Assembly: GCF_006716675.1 (NCBI RefSeq)
Contig: NZ_VFPM01000004.1
Location: forward strand, 124,001-188,000
Length of the DNA stretch: 64,000 nucleotides
Source of the DNA: Humibacillus xanthopallidus
Lineage (GTDB): Bacteria; Actinomycetota; Actinomycetes; Actinomycetales; Dermatophilaceae
Reading direction: 5' to 3'
Shown here: positions 17,334-25,268 of the stretch, one piece after another
Position numbering within the stretch: the stretch's first letter is position 1
Layout of the letters: every line of letters begins with the position of its first letter
The notes under the pieces: generated by a model
Told to the model about the DNA's origin: nothing
The model's input: the letters and a program-made list of their open reading frames with translations, nothing else
The model's database searches: none
Position numbers and translations under genes: made by a program

Positions 17334-17870
17334 ATGTGTTCAATAATGTCGGCCATGAGTTCCTCGCGCTTCCCCGCCGTCGTCGACGATGTGACCGTCC
17401 GTCTCATCGCCGCCGTCGTGCTCGTCATCGGCGTCGTCGCCCTCGGCACCCAGCAGTGGTGGCTCTATGCCGTGCTCGCCGTCGACTTCACCCTGCGGGC
17501 CGCGCTCGGACCGAAGGCCAGCCCCCTCGCCCTGCTCGTGTCCCGGTGGATCCGACCCGCCGTGCCCGCGGCGAAGCGTCCGACGGCAGGCCCGCCGAAG
17601 CGGTTCGCGGCGACCATCGGCGCCGTCATGACGGTCGCCGCGACCGCGCTCTGGATCGTGCACCTCGCCACCGGGTCAGGTGCTGCGATCACCGCCGTTG
17701 TCGTCATCGGCGCGATCATGGTGCTCTTCCCGCTCCTCGAGGCCGCCTTCGGCCTCTGCGTCGGCTGCCGCCTCTTCGCCGTGCTCATGCGTCTCGGCCT
17801 GGTGCCCGAGGAGGTCTGCCTCGACTGCGCCGACATCACCCGCCGGCGCGCGCCGCAGACGGTCGGCTGA
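17334..17870 (+). CDS. DUF4395 membrane protein
   Basis: The protein has 178 residues with four hydrophobic segments. The FGLCVGCRLFAVLMRLGLV motif near the end, followed by EEVCLDCADI, is typical of DUF4395, whose paired cysteines suggest redox or thiol chemistry at the membrane. DUF4395 genes often neighbour rhodanese or thioredoxin-like genes, but no such neighbour is present. Three in-frame ATGs (17334, 17346, 17355) are possible. I chose the first because GGCAGGG precedes it. Confidence 0.72.
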   Translation: MCSIMSAMSSSRFPAVVDDVTVRLIAAVVLVIGVVALGTQQWWLYAVLAVDFTLRAALGPKASPLALLVSRWIRPAVPAAKRPTAGPPKRFAATIGAVMTVAATALWIVHLATGSGAAITAVVVIGAIMVLFPLLEAAFGLCVGCRLFAVLMRLGLVPEEVCLDCADITRRRAPQTVG

Positions 17871-17874
17871 CCCA

Positions 17875-17888
17875 GCCGGACGGCATAC
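17875..17888 (+). repeat. Intergenic GCCGGACGGCATAC element
   Basis: This is one of six intergenic copies of this 14-mer in the window. It follows the DUF4395 stop at 17870 and faces the convergent metallo-hydrolase gene. CGTCCGG about 15 bases further on (17908-17914) can pair with its first part, giving a weak hairpin. Confidence 0.65.
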
Positions 17889-17926
17889 GGCAGCGGGCGT
17901 CCGGGGCGTCAGGGCGCGCCCGCCGC

Positions 17927-18643
17927 TCAGGCCAGCCGCTCCCGCGCGAGGAAGCCGCGGATCGCCTCCCGCGGGTGGTCGCGCAGCTCGGGCCCGTGGG
18001 TGAAGGCGGCGAGGTCGTAGTCGAGCTCTCCGAGCACCGCAGCCGTGCGCTTCGTCATGGCGAAGTCGGTGCAGAAGGCGCGGACCGGCCAGCGGAGCCG
18101 GCGCACGTTGAAGATGGCGTCTCCCGTGATGAGCAGGCGCGTCGGCTCGTGCAGCAGCGAGATGTGCCCCGGCGAGTGCCCGGGAGTGTGGACCACCCGC
18201 AGCCCCCCGACGACGGGCAGCACGTCGCCGTCCGCGAGCTCGCGCTCGACCGGCACCGGCGTGAAGTCCTGGCCGCGCGACAGGAGGTCGAAGATCCGGC
18301 CGAGCAGGAAGCTGCGGTCGCGCGGGGGCGAGCTCCCCTCGCGGGCGTATGCCGCGTCGCTCGCGTGGATGTCGAAGCCCCGGCCCGTCGCGGCAGCGAC
18401 GTGCGCCGCGCCCCCGGCGTGATCGGGGTGGGCGTGCGTCAGCACGAGGCGGGTGACCTCGGACGGTGCCGACCCGATGGCGGCGAGGGCCGCGATGACC
18501 TTGGGACCCGAGGGCTTCAGGCCCATGTCGACGAGGGTCACCTGCCCGTCGTCGTCGCGCAGGATGAAACCGTTGACGAAGTCGCGCACGAGCGGGATGC
18601 GCCAGATGCCGGGGACGAGCGCGACGACCGGGGCTGGGGCCAT
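17927..18643 (-). CDS. MBL-fold metallo-hydrolase
   Basis: The protein has 238 residues. The HxHxDH metal motif is THAHPDHAGG, and further ligands lie in VVHTPGHSPGHISL, ITGDAIFN and the terminal AAFTHGPELRDH. This is the glyoxalase-II-like or YtnP-like type of binuclear hydrolase. The ATG at 18643 begins the conserved WRIPLVRDFVNGFIL region after a short lead. The substrate may be a thioester, lactone or phosphodiester and cannot be told from sequence. It overlaps no neighbour and lies 59 bases downstream of the GH13 gene on the same strand. Confidence 0.83.
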   Translation of the reverse strand: MAPAPVVALVPGIWRIPLVRDFVNGFILRDDDGQVTLVDMGLKPSGPKVIAALAAIGSAPSEVTRLVLTHAHPDHAGGAAHVAAATGRGFDIHASDAAYAREGSSPPRDRSFLLGRIFDLLSRGQDFTPVPVERELADGDVLPVVGGLRVVHTPGHSPGHISLLHEPTRLLITGDAIFNVRRLRWPVRAFCTDFAMTKRTAAVLGELDYDLAAFTHGPELRDHPREAIRGFLARERLA

Positions 18644-18702
18644 GGAGCCGATGCTAGCCCCGGCCGCTCGCGATCCGGCCCCCGACTGCGAGGTGCCTGA
18701 GG

Positions 18703-20397
18703 TCAGAGGTAGCACTCCTCTCCCGGGCCCAGCAGGCGCAGCCACCGACCCGCGTAGCCCTCGACCCGCAGCTCGACCGGAGTGCCGGACACGACGGGCA
18801 CGTCCTCGTCGCTGGCCGGGCCGTGGCCCAGGGCGTCACGCAGCACGGCGCCCTCGGGCACGTCGTCGAGCGAGAGCGTCACCGTGCACGTGTCGGGACC
18901 GAGGTTGTGCAGGGCGACCATGCGCCAGCTGTCACAGTGGCAGACGTGCGCGAGCACCGACGGCTGGTCGTGGTCGAGCACCTCGACCGTGGACCAGCCG
19001 ATCTGCGGCATCTGCCGGTAGATGCGGATGAGGCGGCGCATGTGGTTCCACAGCGAGTCGGGGTCGCGACGCTGGTCGAGTGCGTTGACGTGGTCGGGGG
19101 AGTAGAGACCCTCGGGCAGCGGGCGCACGAGCTTGGCGGCGGGCGCTGTGGAGAAGCCGCCGTTGGACGCGGCTGACCACTGCATCGGGGTGCGCACCGA
19201 GAGGCGGCCCTCGATGTCGAGGTTCTCGCCCATGCCGATCTCCTCGCCGTAGAAGAGGACCGGCGTTCCGGGCAGCGAGAACATCAGGGAGTAGACGAGG
19301 CGGATCCGGCGCTCGTCGCCACCGAGCATCGTCGGCAGACGACGGCGCAGCCCCCGGTCGTAGAGCTGCATCTCGGGCTCCGGGCCGAAGGCGTCGAAGA
19401 CCTCCGTGCGCTCCCGCTTGCTCAGCTTGTCGAGGGTCAGCTCGTCGTGGTTGCGCACGAAGTTCGCCCACTGGCTCGTGACGTCGAGCGCCGGCCGCTC
19501 CCGCAGGGCGTCGGCGAGGGGAGTGGCGTCAGCGCGCGCCAGCGAGAGGTAGAGGCGCTGCATCCCGATGAAGTCGAACTGCATGTTGAGCCCGTCGCCG
19601 TCGGCCCCGCCGAAGAAGCGCTTCTGCTCCTCGTAGGGCAGGTTCACCTCACCGAGGAGCATCGCCTCGCCGACCCGGCGCGTGACGAAGGAGCGGACGT
19701 CGCCGAGGTAGCGGTCGGGGTTGAACGCCTCCGCGTCGTCGACCCCGGGCACCGAGTCCCGCGCGAAGAGGAAGGGCACGGCATCCACGCGGAAGCCGGA
19801 CACTCCGAGCTGGAGCCAGAAGCCGAGGGTCTTGGCAATCTCTTCCTGCACAGCCGGATTCGCGACGTTGAGATCTGGCTGCGTCTTGTAGAAGTGGTGG
19901 AGGTACCACTCGCCCGTGCGCTCGTCGAGCTCCCAGATGCTGTCCTCGGCGTCCGGGAAGACGACCTCCTTCCTGCTCGAGCGAGGCTTCGTCGGCGACC
20001 ACACGTAGTAGTCGCGGAAGGGGTCCTCGGTGCTGCGGCAGGCGGACCTGAACCACGGGTGCTGGTCGCTCGTGTGGTTCATGACGAAGTCGACGATGAC
20101 GCGCAGGCCCGCCGAGCGTGCCGTGCGCACGAGCTCGACGAAGTCTCCGTGGCTCCCGAGGCGCGGGTCGACGCCGAAGAAGTCGGTGATGTCGTAGCCG
20201 TCGTCACGGTTGGCGGTCGGATAGAGCGGCATGAGCCACAGGCAGGTCACACCGAGGTCGGCGAGGTACTCGATGCGCTCCGTCATGCCGCGCAGGTCGC
20301 CCTGCCCGTCGCCGTTGGAGTCGGCGAAGGTCTGCACGTCAGCGCAGTAGAGGACGGCGTTCTTCCACCACAGGTCGCCGGTCTGGGAGTACATCAT
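18703..20397 (-). CDS. GH13 alpha-glucan enzyme, trehalose-synthase-like
   Basis: The protein has 564 residues. The four GH13 regions are intact: FVMNHTSDQHPWF, GFRVDAVPFLF (nucleophile Asp), LLGEVNLPY (acid/base Glu) and FVRNHDELTL (transition-state Asp). The last motif and the late LIRIYRQMPQIGW block are those of trehalose synthase (TreS) and its maltose-acting relatives. The length is a little short for TreS. It may interconvert maltose and trehalose or hydrolyse small alpha-glucosides. The start ATG 20397 overlaps the LLM gene stop, so the two are translationally coupled. There is no signal peptide, so it is cytoplasmic. Confidence 0.82.
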   Translation of the reverse strand: MMYSQTGDLWWKNAVLYCADVQTFADSNGDGQGDLRGMTERIEYLADLGVTCLWLMPLYPTANRDDGYDITDFFGVDPRLGSHGDFVELVRTARSAGLRVIVDFVMNHTSDQHPWFRSACRSTEDPFRDYYVWSPTKPRSSRKEVVFPDAEDSIWELDERTGEWYLHHFYKTQPDLNVANPAVQEEIAKTLGFWLQLGVSGFRVDAVPFLFARDSVPGVDDAEAFNPDRYLGDVRSFVTRRVGEAMLLGEVNLPYEEQKRFFGGADGDGLNMQFDFIGMQRLYLSLARADATPLADALRERPALDVTSQWANFVRNHDELTLDKLSKRERTEVFDAFGPEPEMQLYDRGLRRRLPTMLGGDERRIRLVYSLMFSLPGTPVLFYGEEIGMGENLDIEGRLSVRTPMQWSAASNGGFSTAPAAKLVRPLPEGLYSPDHVNALDQRRDPDSLWNHMRRLIRIYRQMPQIGWSTVEVLDHDQPSVLAHVCHCDSWRMVALHNLGPDTCTVTLSLDDVPEGAVLRDALGHGPASDEDVPVVSGTPVELRVEGYAGRWLRLLGPGEECYL

Positions 20398-21413
20398 GCG
20401 CGGGCCTCCTCGCGCTCGACGGCCGGCGTGGCGGTCGTGGCGGGTGGCGGCGCCGTCGGGTCGAGCTGCGGCAGCACGTGCTCTCCGAAGGCGTCGATGA
20501 AGCGTGACTGCTCCTTGCCGACGAAGTGGAGGTAGAGCTCGTCCCAGCCCTGGTCGACGTACTCCTGCAGCCAGGCAGTGTGCTGCCCGAGGTCGGCGGA
20601 CACGCGCACCACCTCGGCGACGTGCTCGGGCGTCACGTGCTCGCCCATGAGGTCGAAGGCCTCGACGGTCTCGGTGTCCCACGCGACGGGAGGCCCGTGC
20701 ACGTTGCTGCGCCACTGGTCGTGGGCGATCGCCAGGGCGTCGTCCTCGGTCGGCGCCCAGCTGAGGTGGATCTGCAGCCGTGCGGGCCCGCGTCCGCCGG
20801 CGTCGCGGTATGCCGTCAGCACCCTCTCGAGGGCGTCGCGCGGCTGGTTGACGGTGATGAGCGCATCCGCCCACTCCGCGTGCCGTGCCGCGGTCTCGGG
20901 GGTGACGGCGGGGCCGACGAGAGGCGGCACGGACTCCGGCAGGGTCCACAGGCGGCCCCGGTTGACGGTGACGAGCCCGTCGTGGCTCACCTCCTCACCG
21001 GAGAGGAGCCTGCGGATGACGTCGACGCACTCACGAAGGCGCGCGTCGCGGATCTCCTTGCGGGGCCAGGCGGCACCCGTCACCCGCTCGTTGGCGGCCT
21101 CACCGGAGCCGAGGGCGGCCCAGAAGCGGCCGGGAAACATCTGTGCGAGCGTCGCGATGGCCTGTGCCGTGATGGCGGGGTGGTAGCGCTGGCCGGGTGC
21201 CGTGACGACGCCGAAGGGCAGCGACGTCGCGGCGAGAGCGGCCCCGAGGAACGACCACGCGAAGCCGGACTCGCCCTGCCGGGCGCTCCACGGTGCGAGG
21301 TGGTCGGACGACATGCCCGCGGTGAAGCCCGCCTCCTCCGCGTGCTGCACGTCGCGCAGCAGGGTGGCGGGGTCGATCTGCTCGTGGGAACAGTGGAAGC
21401 CGATGACAGTCAT
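20394..21413 (-). CDS. LLM-class flavin/F420-type oxidoreductase (TIGR03885-like)
   Basis: The protein has 339 residues. It is a luciferase-like TIM barrel with FHCSHEQIDPATLL, HAEEAGFTAGMSSDHLAPW, VTAPGQRYHPAITAQAIATL and the FWAALGSGEAANE cofactor loop, consistent with bacterial luciferase-family oxidoreductases using FMN or F420. The ATG at 21413 starts at TVIGFHCSHEQ. It is the first gene of a two-gene operon with the GH13 enzyme. I recall that LLM proteins of this subgroup are often beside alpha-amylase-family genes in actinobacteria, but no reaction is known to me. Confidence 0.82.
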   Translation of the reverse strand: MTVIGFHCSHEQIDPATLLRDVQHAEEAGFTAGMSSDHLAPWSARQGESGFAWSFLGAALAATSLPFGVVTAPGQRYHPAITAQAIATLAQMFPGRFWAALGSGEAANERVTGAAWPRKEIRDARLRECVDVIRRLLSGEEVSHDGLVTVNRGRLWTLPESVPPLVGPAVTPETAARHAEWADALITVNQPRDALERVLTAYRDAGGRGPARLQIHLSWAPTEDDALAIAHDQWRSNVHGPPVAWDTETVEAFDLMGEHVTPEHVAEVVRVSADLGQHTAWLQEYVDQGWDELYLHFVGKEQSRFIDAFGEHVLPQLDPTAPPPATTATPAVEREEARA

Positions 21414-21607
21414 CCGGACACGCAACCCGACCTCGCCGCCCTCGTCAAACGTAAGCGGCCCCCGGACCCCTCTGCGGGCGGCGTGGTGCGCCTCGCGGCG
21501 AGGTGGGTACGGGCCGAGGTGGAGGCACGCAGAGCGCCACCGACGATCCATCCCGCAGCGCCTCGCCGCTGCTCACCTCAGCCACACCAGCCACACCAGG
21601 AGGCACC

Positions 21608-22156
21608 GTGTCCAAGAAGGTCGCATTCCTCGTCGCCCCCGAGGGCATCGAGCAGGTCGAGCTCACCGAGCCGTGGAAGGCCGTGACCGACGCCGGTCAC
21701 GACGCCGTTCTCGTCAGCACCGAGACCGGCACGGTCCAGATGTTCAACCACCTCGACAAGGGCGACACGAAGGACGTCGACGTGACGGTCGGCAGCGCGA
21801 CGGTCGAGGACTACGACGCGCTCGTGCTGCCCGGCGGCGTCGCCAACCCCGATGCGCTGCGCACGGACGACGTGGCGGTCAGCTTCATCCGCGACTTCGT
21901 GGCGTCGGGCCGGCCCGTCGCGGCGATCTGCCACGCGCCGTGGACCCTCGTCGAGGCCGACGTCCTCAAGGGCCGTCGGGTGACCTCGTGGCCGAGCCTG
22001 CAGACCGACATCCGCAACGCCGGTGGCGAGTGGGTCGACGAGGCCCTCGTCACCGACGGCAACCTCATCACGAGCCGCAACCCCGACGACCTTCCGCAGT
22101 TCTGCGGCGCGGTCGTCGAGTCGCTCGAGCACGGAGCGGCCGCAGCCAGCGCCTGA
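21608..22156 (+). CDS. DJ-1/PfpI-family protein (type 1 glutamine amidotransferase-like)
   Basis: The protein has 182 residues. The nucleophile elbow AAICHAPWTL carries the conserved cysteine followed by His, as in PfpI/YhbO proteases and protein deglycases. The acid residue is in the early VELTEPWKAV block, and YDALVLPGGVANPDALR is the typical strand before it. GGAGG stands before the GTG start at 21608. Family members act in the cytoplasm on stress-damaged proteins or glycated adducts. The exact activity is not predictable. The gene is monocistronic, with a strong terminator after it. Confidence 0.85.
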   Translation: MSKKVAFLVAPEGIEQVELTEPWKAVTDAGHDAVLVSTETGTVQMFNHLDKGDTKDVDVTVGSATVEDYDALVLPGGVANPDALRTDDVAVSFIRDFVASGRPVAAICHAPWTLVEADVLKGRRVTSWPSLQTDIRNAGGEWVDEALVTDGNLITSRNPDDLPQFCGAVVESLEHGAAAASA

Positions 22157-22171
22157 GCTGCCGGTACGCGA

Positions 22172-22211
22172 CGGAGCCCGCCCCACGGCATACGACCGGG
22201 GGCGGGCTCCG
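22172..22211. terminator. Terminator between the PfpI gene and the convergent LLM-hemerythrin gene
   Basis: A perfect 13-bp stem (22172-22184 with 22199-22211) encloses a 14-nt loop. The loop contains the octamer CGGCATAC at 22186-22193. It serves the convergent ends at 22156 and 22239. Confidence 0.8.
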
Positions 22212-22238
22212 CCGCGTCCGGGGGCTCGCCTGCGTCGG

Positions 22239-23834
22239 TCAGCCGAAGCCGTGCTGCGCCAACGGGTGCACGAGCTCGCGCTCCTCGTAGGCGAGGTGCG
22301 ACAGGAGCGTGTCGGTGAGCAGGTCGACGGCCCGCTGGAGCTCGTCGAGCGCCTCGCGGCCTGCCGTGCCGTAGCCGTCGGACCCGACCATGCCGACGAG
22401 TGCCTCGTCGACCTGCTCGAGCACGTCGGCGATGACGTGGTGCTCCTGCTCGAGGCGGTCGATGACGTGAGTGAGGCTCGGTTGGCGGCGGCGCAGGTGC
22501 GGGAAGATGCTGCGGTCCTCGAGGGTGTGGTGCCCCGTGACGATCCGGCAGTAGGACTCGCAGTAGGCGCCGAGGGTCCAGCTGTTCTGGCGCATCGTCA
22601 TCGTGTTGATGACCGAGCGGGCCTGGCCGACGGACAGCAGGCCCCGCCGCACCTGGTCGATGACGTCACGGACCTGGGCGAGCTCGCCACGCAGGTGGTC
22701 GTGCACGTCGATGAGGTGCTGCGGCGCCGCCTGCTGTGCCGGGGTGTATGCCGTGTCGTCGGGCTTCGCGGTCACCGGCCGGTCGTCCTCGCGCCACGGT
22801 AGCGACGGGCTGAGGCGCCTGCCGTCGTCGGGCGTGGGCCGGACGGCCAGGGCCGCGCCCTCGCCGCTCCCCGCGCGGACCGATGGGGCGGGGTGAGGGA
22901 CGCCCGGCACGCCGGCGGACGGGCCGGCAGCCCGTCGGGTCCGTTCGACCTGCACGAGCTCGCGCACTGCAGGGGCGACCTCGTCGGCGAAGCGGCGCAC
23001 CGTGTCGGGGTCGTCGCTGCCGAGCACGTAGGTGCTCATGCCCAGCTCGAGCGTGAGCCCGGCGAGCTGCTCGGCCCAGTCGTCCGCCGTGCCCTGCAGG
23101 AAGCCTCCGGCTGTGCCGAAGCGGCCGAACACGTTGTACATCCGCCGGATCGCCAGGGGTCCGCGGCCCGCCTCGGCTGCGGCGTCGTCGATCGTCGCGT
23201 TCATCTCCCCGAGGGCGGACGGGTCGGCATAGCCCATGCTCGGCAGCCAGCCGTCCGCGAGCCGGCCGGTGACCCGGAGCATGCGCGGCTTGTAGGCGCC
23301 GAGCCAGATCTCGACGTCGTGGAGCGGCGCGGGGCCGGCGTGCAGGCCCGCCACGGAGTAGTGCTCGCCGCGGCGGGTGACGGAGCGCTCGCCCCGGCGG
23401 TCCGGGTCCTGGCCCCACGTGCCGCGGATGATGCCGATCGCCTCGACGAGGGCGTCGACAGCCTCCTTGGCAGTGCGCCGCTCTCCGCCGGCCGCGACGA
23501 TGGCATCCCAGAAGGCGCCCGTGCCGAGGCCGAGCTCGGCCCTGCCACCGCTGACGATGTCGAGGGTGGCGATCTCCTTGGCGAGGCCGACCGGAGGCCG
23601 CAGGGGCAGGTTCGCGACGTTGTGGGCGACCCGGATCGTCGACGTGCGGGATGCCACGGCCGTCAGCAGGGTCGAGGCGTCGAGGTGCGTCGCGTTGTAC
23701 GGGTGGTCCTGCACGGTGAAGAGGTCGAGTCCGAGCACGTCGGCGAGCTGGGCCAGCTCGAGCGTGTCGTGCACGCGGGCCACCTCCGGACTCGCGAAGA
23801 CCCCGAACTGCAGCTCGTGCCCGTAGTCAGCCAT
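22239..23834 (-). CDS. Fusion of an LLM-class oxidoreductase and a hemerythrin domain
   Basis: The protein has 531 residues and two parts. Residues 1 to about 310 are a luciferase-like oxidoreductase (LQFGVFASPEVARVHDTLELAQLADVLGLDLFTVQDHPY, RAELGLGTGAFWDAI, VEIWLGAYKPRMLRVTGRLADGW). After a linker of about 65 residues rich in Pro, Arg and Gly, the last 160 residues form a hemerythrin-like helical bundle with iron-ligand histidines (LIDVHDHLR, TGHHTLEDRSIFPHL, LEQEHHVI, LSHLAYEERELVHPL). The frame is uninterrupted, so it is a true fusion and not two genes. It may couple flavin/F420 oxidation to oxygen or NO sensing by a di-iron site. That is inference. Confidence 0.85.
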   Translation of the reverse strand: MADYGHELQFGVFASPEVARVHDTLELAQLADVLGLDLFTVQDHPYNATHLDASTLLTAVASRTSTIRVAHNVANLPLRPPVGLAKEIATLDIVSGGRAELGLGTGAFWDAIVAAGGERRTAKEAVDALVEAIGIIRGTWGQDPDRRGERSVTRRGEHYSVAGLHAGPAPLHDVEIWLGAYKPRMLRVTGRLADGWLPSMGYADPSALGEMNATIDDAAAEAGRGPLAIRRMYNVFGRFGTAGGFLQGTADDWAEQLAGLTLELGMSTYVLGSDDPDTVRRFADEVAPAVRELVQVERTRRAAGPSAGVPGVPHPAPSVRAGSGEGAALAVRPTPDDGRRLSPSLPWREDDRPVTAKPDDTAYTPAQQAAPQHLIDVHDHLRGELAQVRDVIDQVRRGLLSVGQARSVINTMTMRQNSWTLGAYCESYCRIVTGHHTLEDRSIFPHLRRRQPSLTHVIDRLEQEHHVIADVLEQVDEALVGMVGSDGYGTAGREALDELQRAVDLLTDTLLSHLAYEERELVHPLAQHGFG

Positions 23835-23853
23835 GTCGAGGGAACGGCCGCGG

Positions 23854-23873
23854 GCGGGGACAGCATTCCCCGC
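23854..23873. promoter_or_regulatory. Inverted repeat in the divergent LLM-hemerythrin/M20 promoter region
   Basis: Two 7-bp arms, GCGGGGA (23854-23860) and TCCCCGC (23867-23873), flank CAGCAT. It lies 19 bases upstream of the fusion gene start and 32 bases before the peptidase start. The core GGGAC-N4-TTCCC partly resembles a DosR box, but matches poorly in the middle. It is a candidate operator. Confidence 0.45.
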
Positions 23874-23882
23874 ACCCGGCGA

Positions 23883-23896
23883 GCCGGACGGCATAC
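23883..23896 (+). repeat. Intergenic GCCGGACGGCATAC element
   Basis: This is an exact copy of the dispersed 14-mer, lying in the divergent gap between the LLM-hemerythrin gene and the M20 peptidase gene, 9 bases before the peptidase ATG. Here it is at gene starts and not at gene ends, so it is not simply a terminator part. Confidence 0.65.
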
Positions 23897-23905
23897 GCTC
23901 CCGGC

Positions 23906-25237
23906 ATGCGACGCAGCAACGGGGAGCCCGCGGTCGAGGCGCTGCAGGCGCTCATCCGCATCCCGACGGTCTCGGACTGGGACGGCGGCAAGGAGGACCG
24001 GGCGGCCTTCGCGGCGCTTCTCGACGAGCTCCGGGGGCGCTTCCCCCGGTTGCACGACACGTGCGAGGTGGAGCGGATCAGTGGCGACGCCCTGCTCGTG
24101 CGGTGGGTGGGGCGCACGCGTGAGGCGCCGGTCGTGCTCATGGCCCACCTCGACGTCGTGCCGGTCGACGACCCGTCCGGGTGGACCCATCCGCCCTTCG
24201 CCGCCGACATGGTCGACGGATTCATCTGGGGCCGTGGGGCGCTCGACTGCAAGGGATCGCTCGTCGCCATCTGCCAGGCGGTCGAGGACCTCGTCGCCGA
24301 GGGGGTCGTGCCGGCACGCGACGTGTGGCTCTCCTTCGGCTGCAACGAGGAGATCTCTGGCCGAGCGGCCAAGGACGCGGTCGCGATCCTGCGCGAGCGG
24401 CGCGTCGAGCCATGGTTCGTCGTCGACGAGGGCGGCGCGATCGTCGAGGGGGTGCTGCCCGGGGTCGACGCCGAGATCGCCGTCGTCGGGGTCTCCGAGA
24501 AGGGCACGGTCGATGTCGACCTCACCGCCCGCGGCGACGGCGGCCACGCGTCGGCTCCCCGTCGGGGTGGCGCCACGGCCCGGCTCGCCCGGGCCATCAC
24601 GCGCCTCGAGAAGCGGCCGTTCCCGGCGCACCTGCCCGACGCGACCGTCGAGATGATGGAGCACGTCGCCCCCCACGCCCGTATGCCGTACGGCGCGGTC
24701 TTCTCGCACGCCCGGCTGCTGCGCCCGGTGCTCGCTCAGGTGCTCGCCCGGCTGGGCCACGAGACCGCAGCCCTCACGCGCACGACCGTCGCGGTGACGC
24801 AGCTCTCGGGCTCGCCCGGGGCCAACGTCATCGCGGCGACGGCGCGCGCGCACGTCAACATGCGCGTCATGGTCGGCGAGACGGTGGACGGTGCCATCGA
24901 GCGAGTTCGCAAGACGGTGGGCGACCCCCGCGTCGAGGTGACGCTCGTCAGCGGCGACGAGCCCAGCCCGGTGTCGCCGACGGACGATGCGGCATACCGC
25001 GTGCTGGAGTCGACGCTCGAGGACGTCTTCCCGGGGATCGTGCCCGTGCCCTACGTCATGCTGGCCGCCACCGACTCGCGGCACTTCCACCGGGTGTGGC
25101 CGCGGGTCTACCGCTTCACGCCGTTCCGCATGTCGACGGCGCAGCGTGCCTCGATCCACGGTGTCGACGAGCGCATCGGGGTCGAGGCGCTGCTCGACGG
25201 GGTGCGGTGGTATCGGCGGCTCCTCGAGTCGCTGTGA
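23906..25237 (+). CDS. M20-family metallopeptidase (carboxypeptidase/dipeptidase-like)
   Basis: The protein has 443 residues. Di-zinc ligands are visible: VVLMAHLDVVPV, WGRGALDCKGSL, the catalytic Glu pair in FGCNEEISG, and a late ADDSRHFH-like TDSRHFHRVWPRVYRF with the final SIHGVDERI histidine. The lid domain follows GDGGHASAPRRGGATARLA. This is the ArgE/DapE/carboxypeptidase S-like branch, cytoplasmic since there is no signal peptide. The exact substrate is unknown. It starts at ATG 23906, and the next gene begins 31 bases after its stop. Confidence 0.85.
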   Translation: MRRSNGEPAVEALQALIRIPTVSDWDGGKEDRAAFAALLDELRGRFPRLHDTCEVERISGDALLVRWVGRTREAPVVLMAHLDVVPVDDPSGWTHPPFAADMVDGFIWGRGALDCKGSLVAICQAVEDLVAEGVVPARDVWLSFGCNEEISGRAAKDAVAILRERRVEPWFVVDEGGAIVEGVLPGVDAEIAVVGVSEKGTVDVDLTARGDGGHASAPRRGGATARLARAITRLEKRPFPAHLPDATVEMMEHVAPHARMPYGAVFSHARLLRPVLAQVLARLGHETAALTRTTVAVTQLSGSPGANVIAATARAHVNMRVMVGETVDGAIERVRKTVGDPRVEVTLVSGDEPSPVSPTDDAAYRVLESTLEDVFPGIVPVPYVMLAATDSRHFHRVWPRVYRFTPFRMSTAQRASIHGVDERIGVEALLDGVRWYRRLLESL

Positions 25238-25268
25238 CTGAGATTCATTGAGCCAGAGAAGGATCCGT

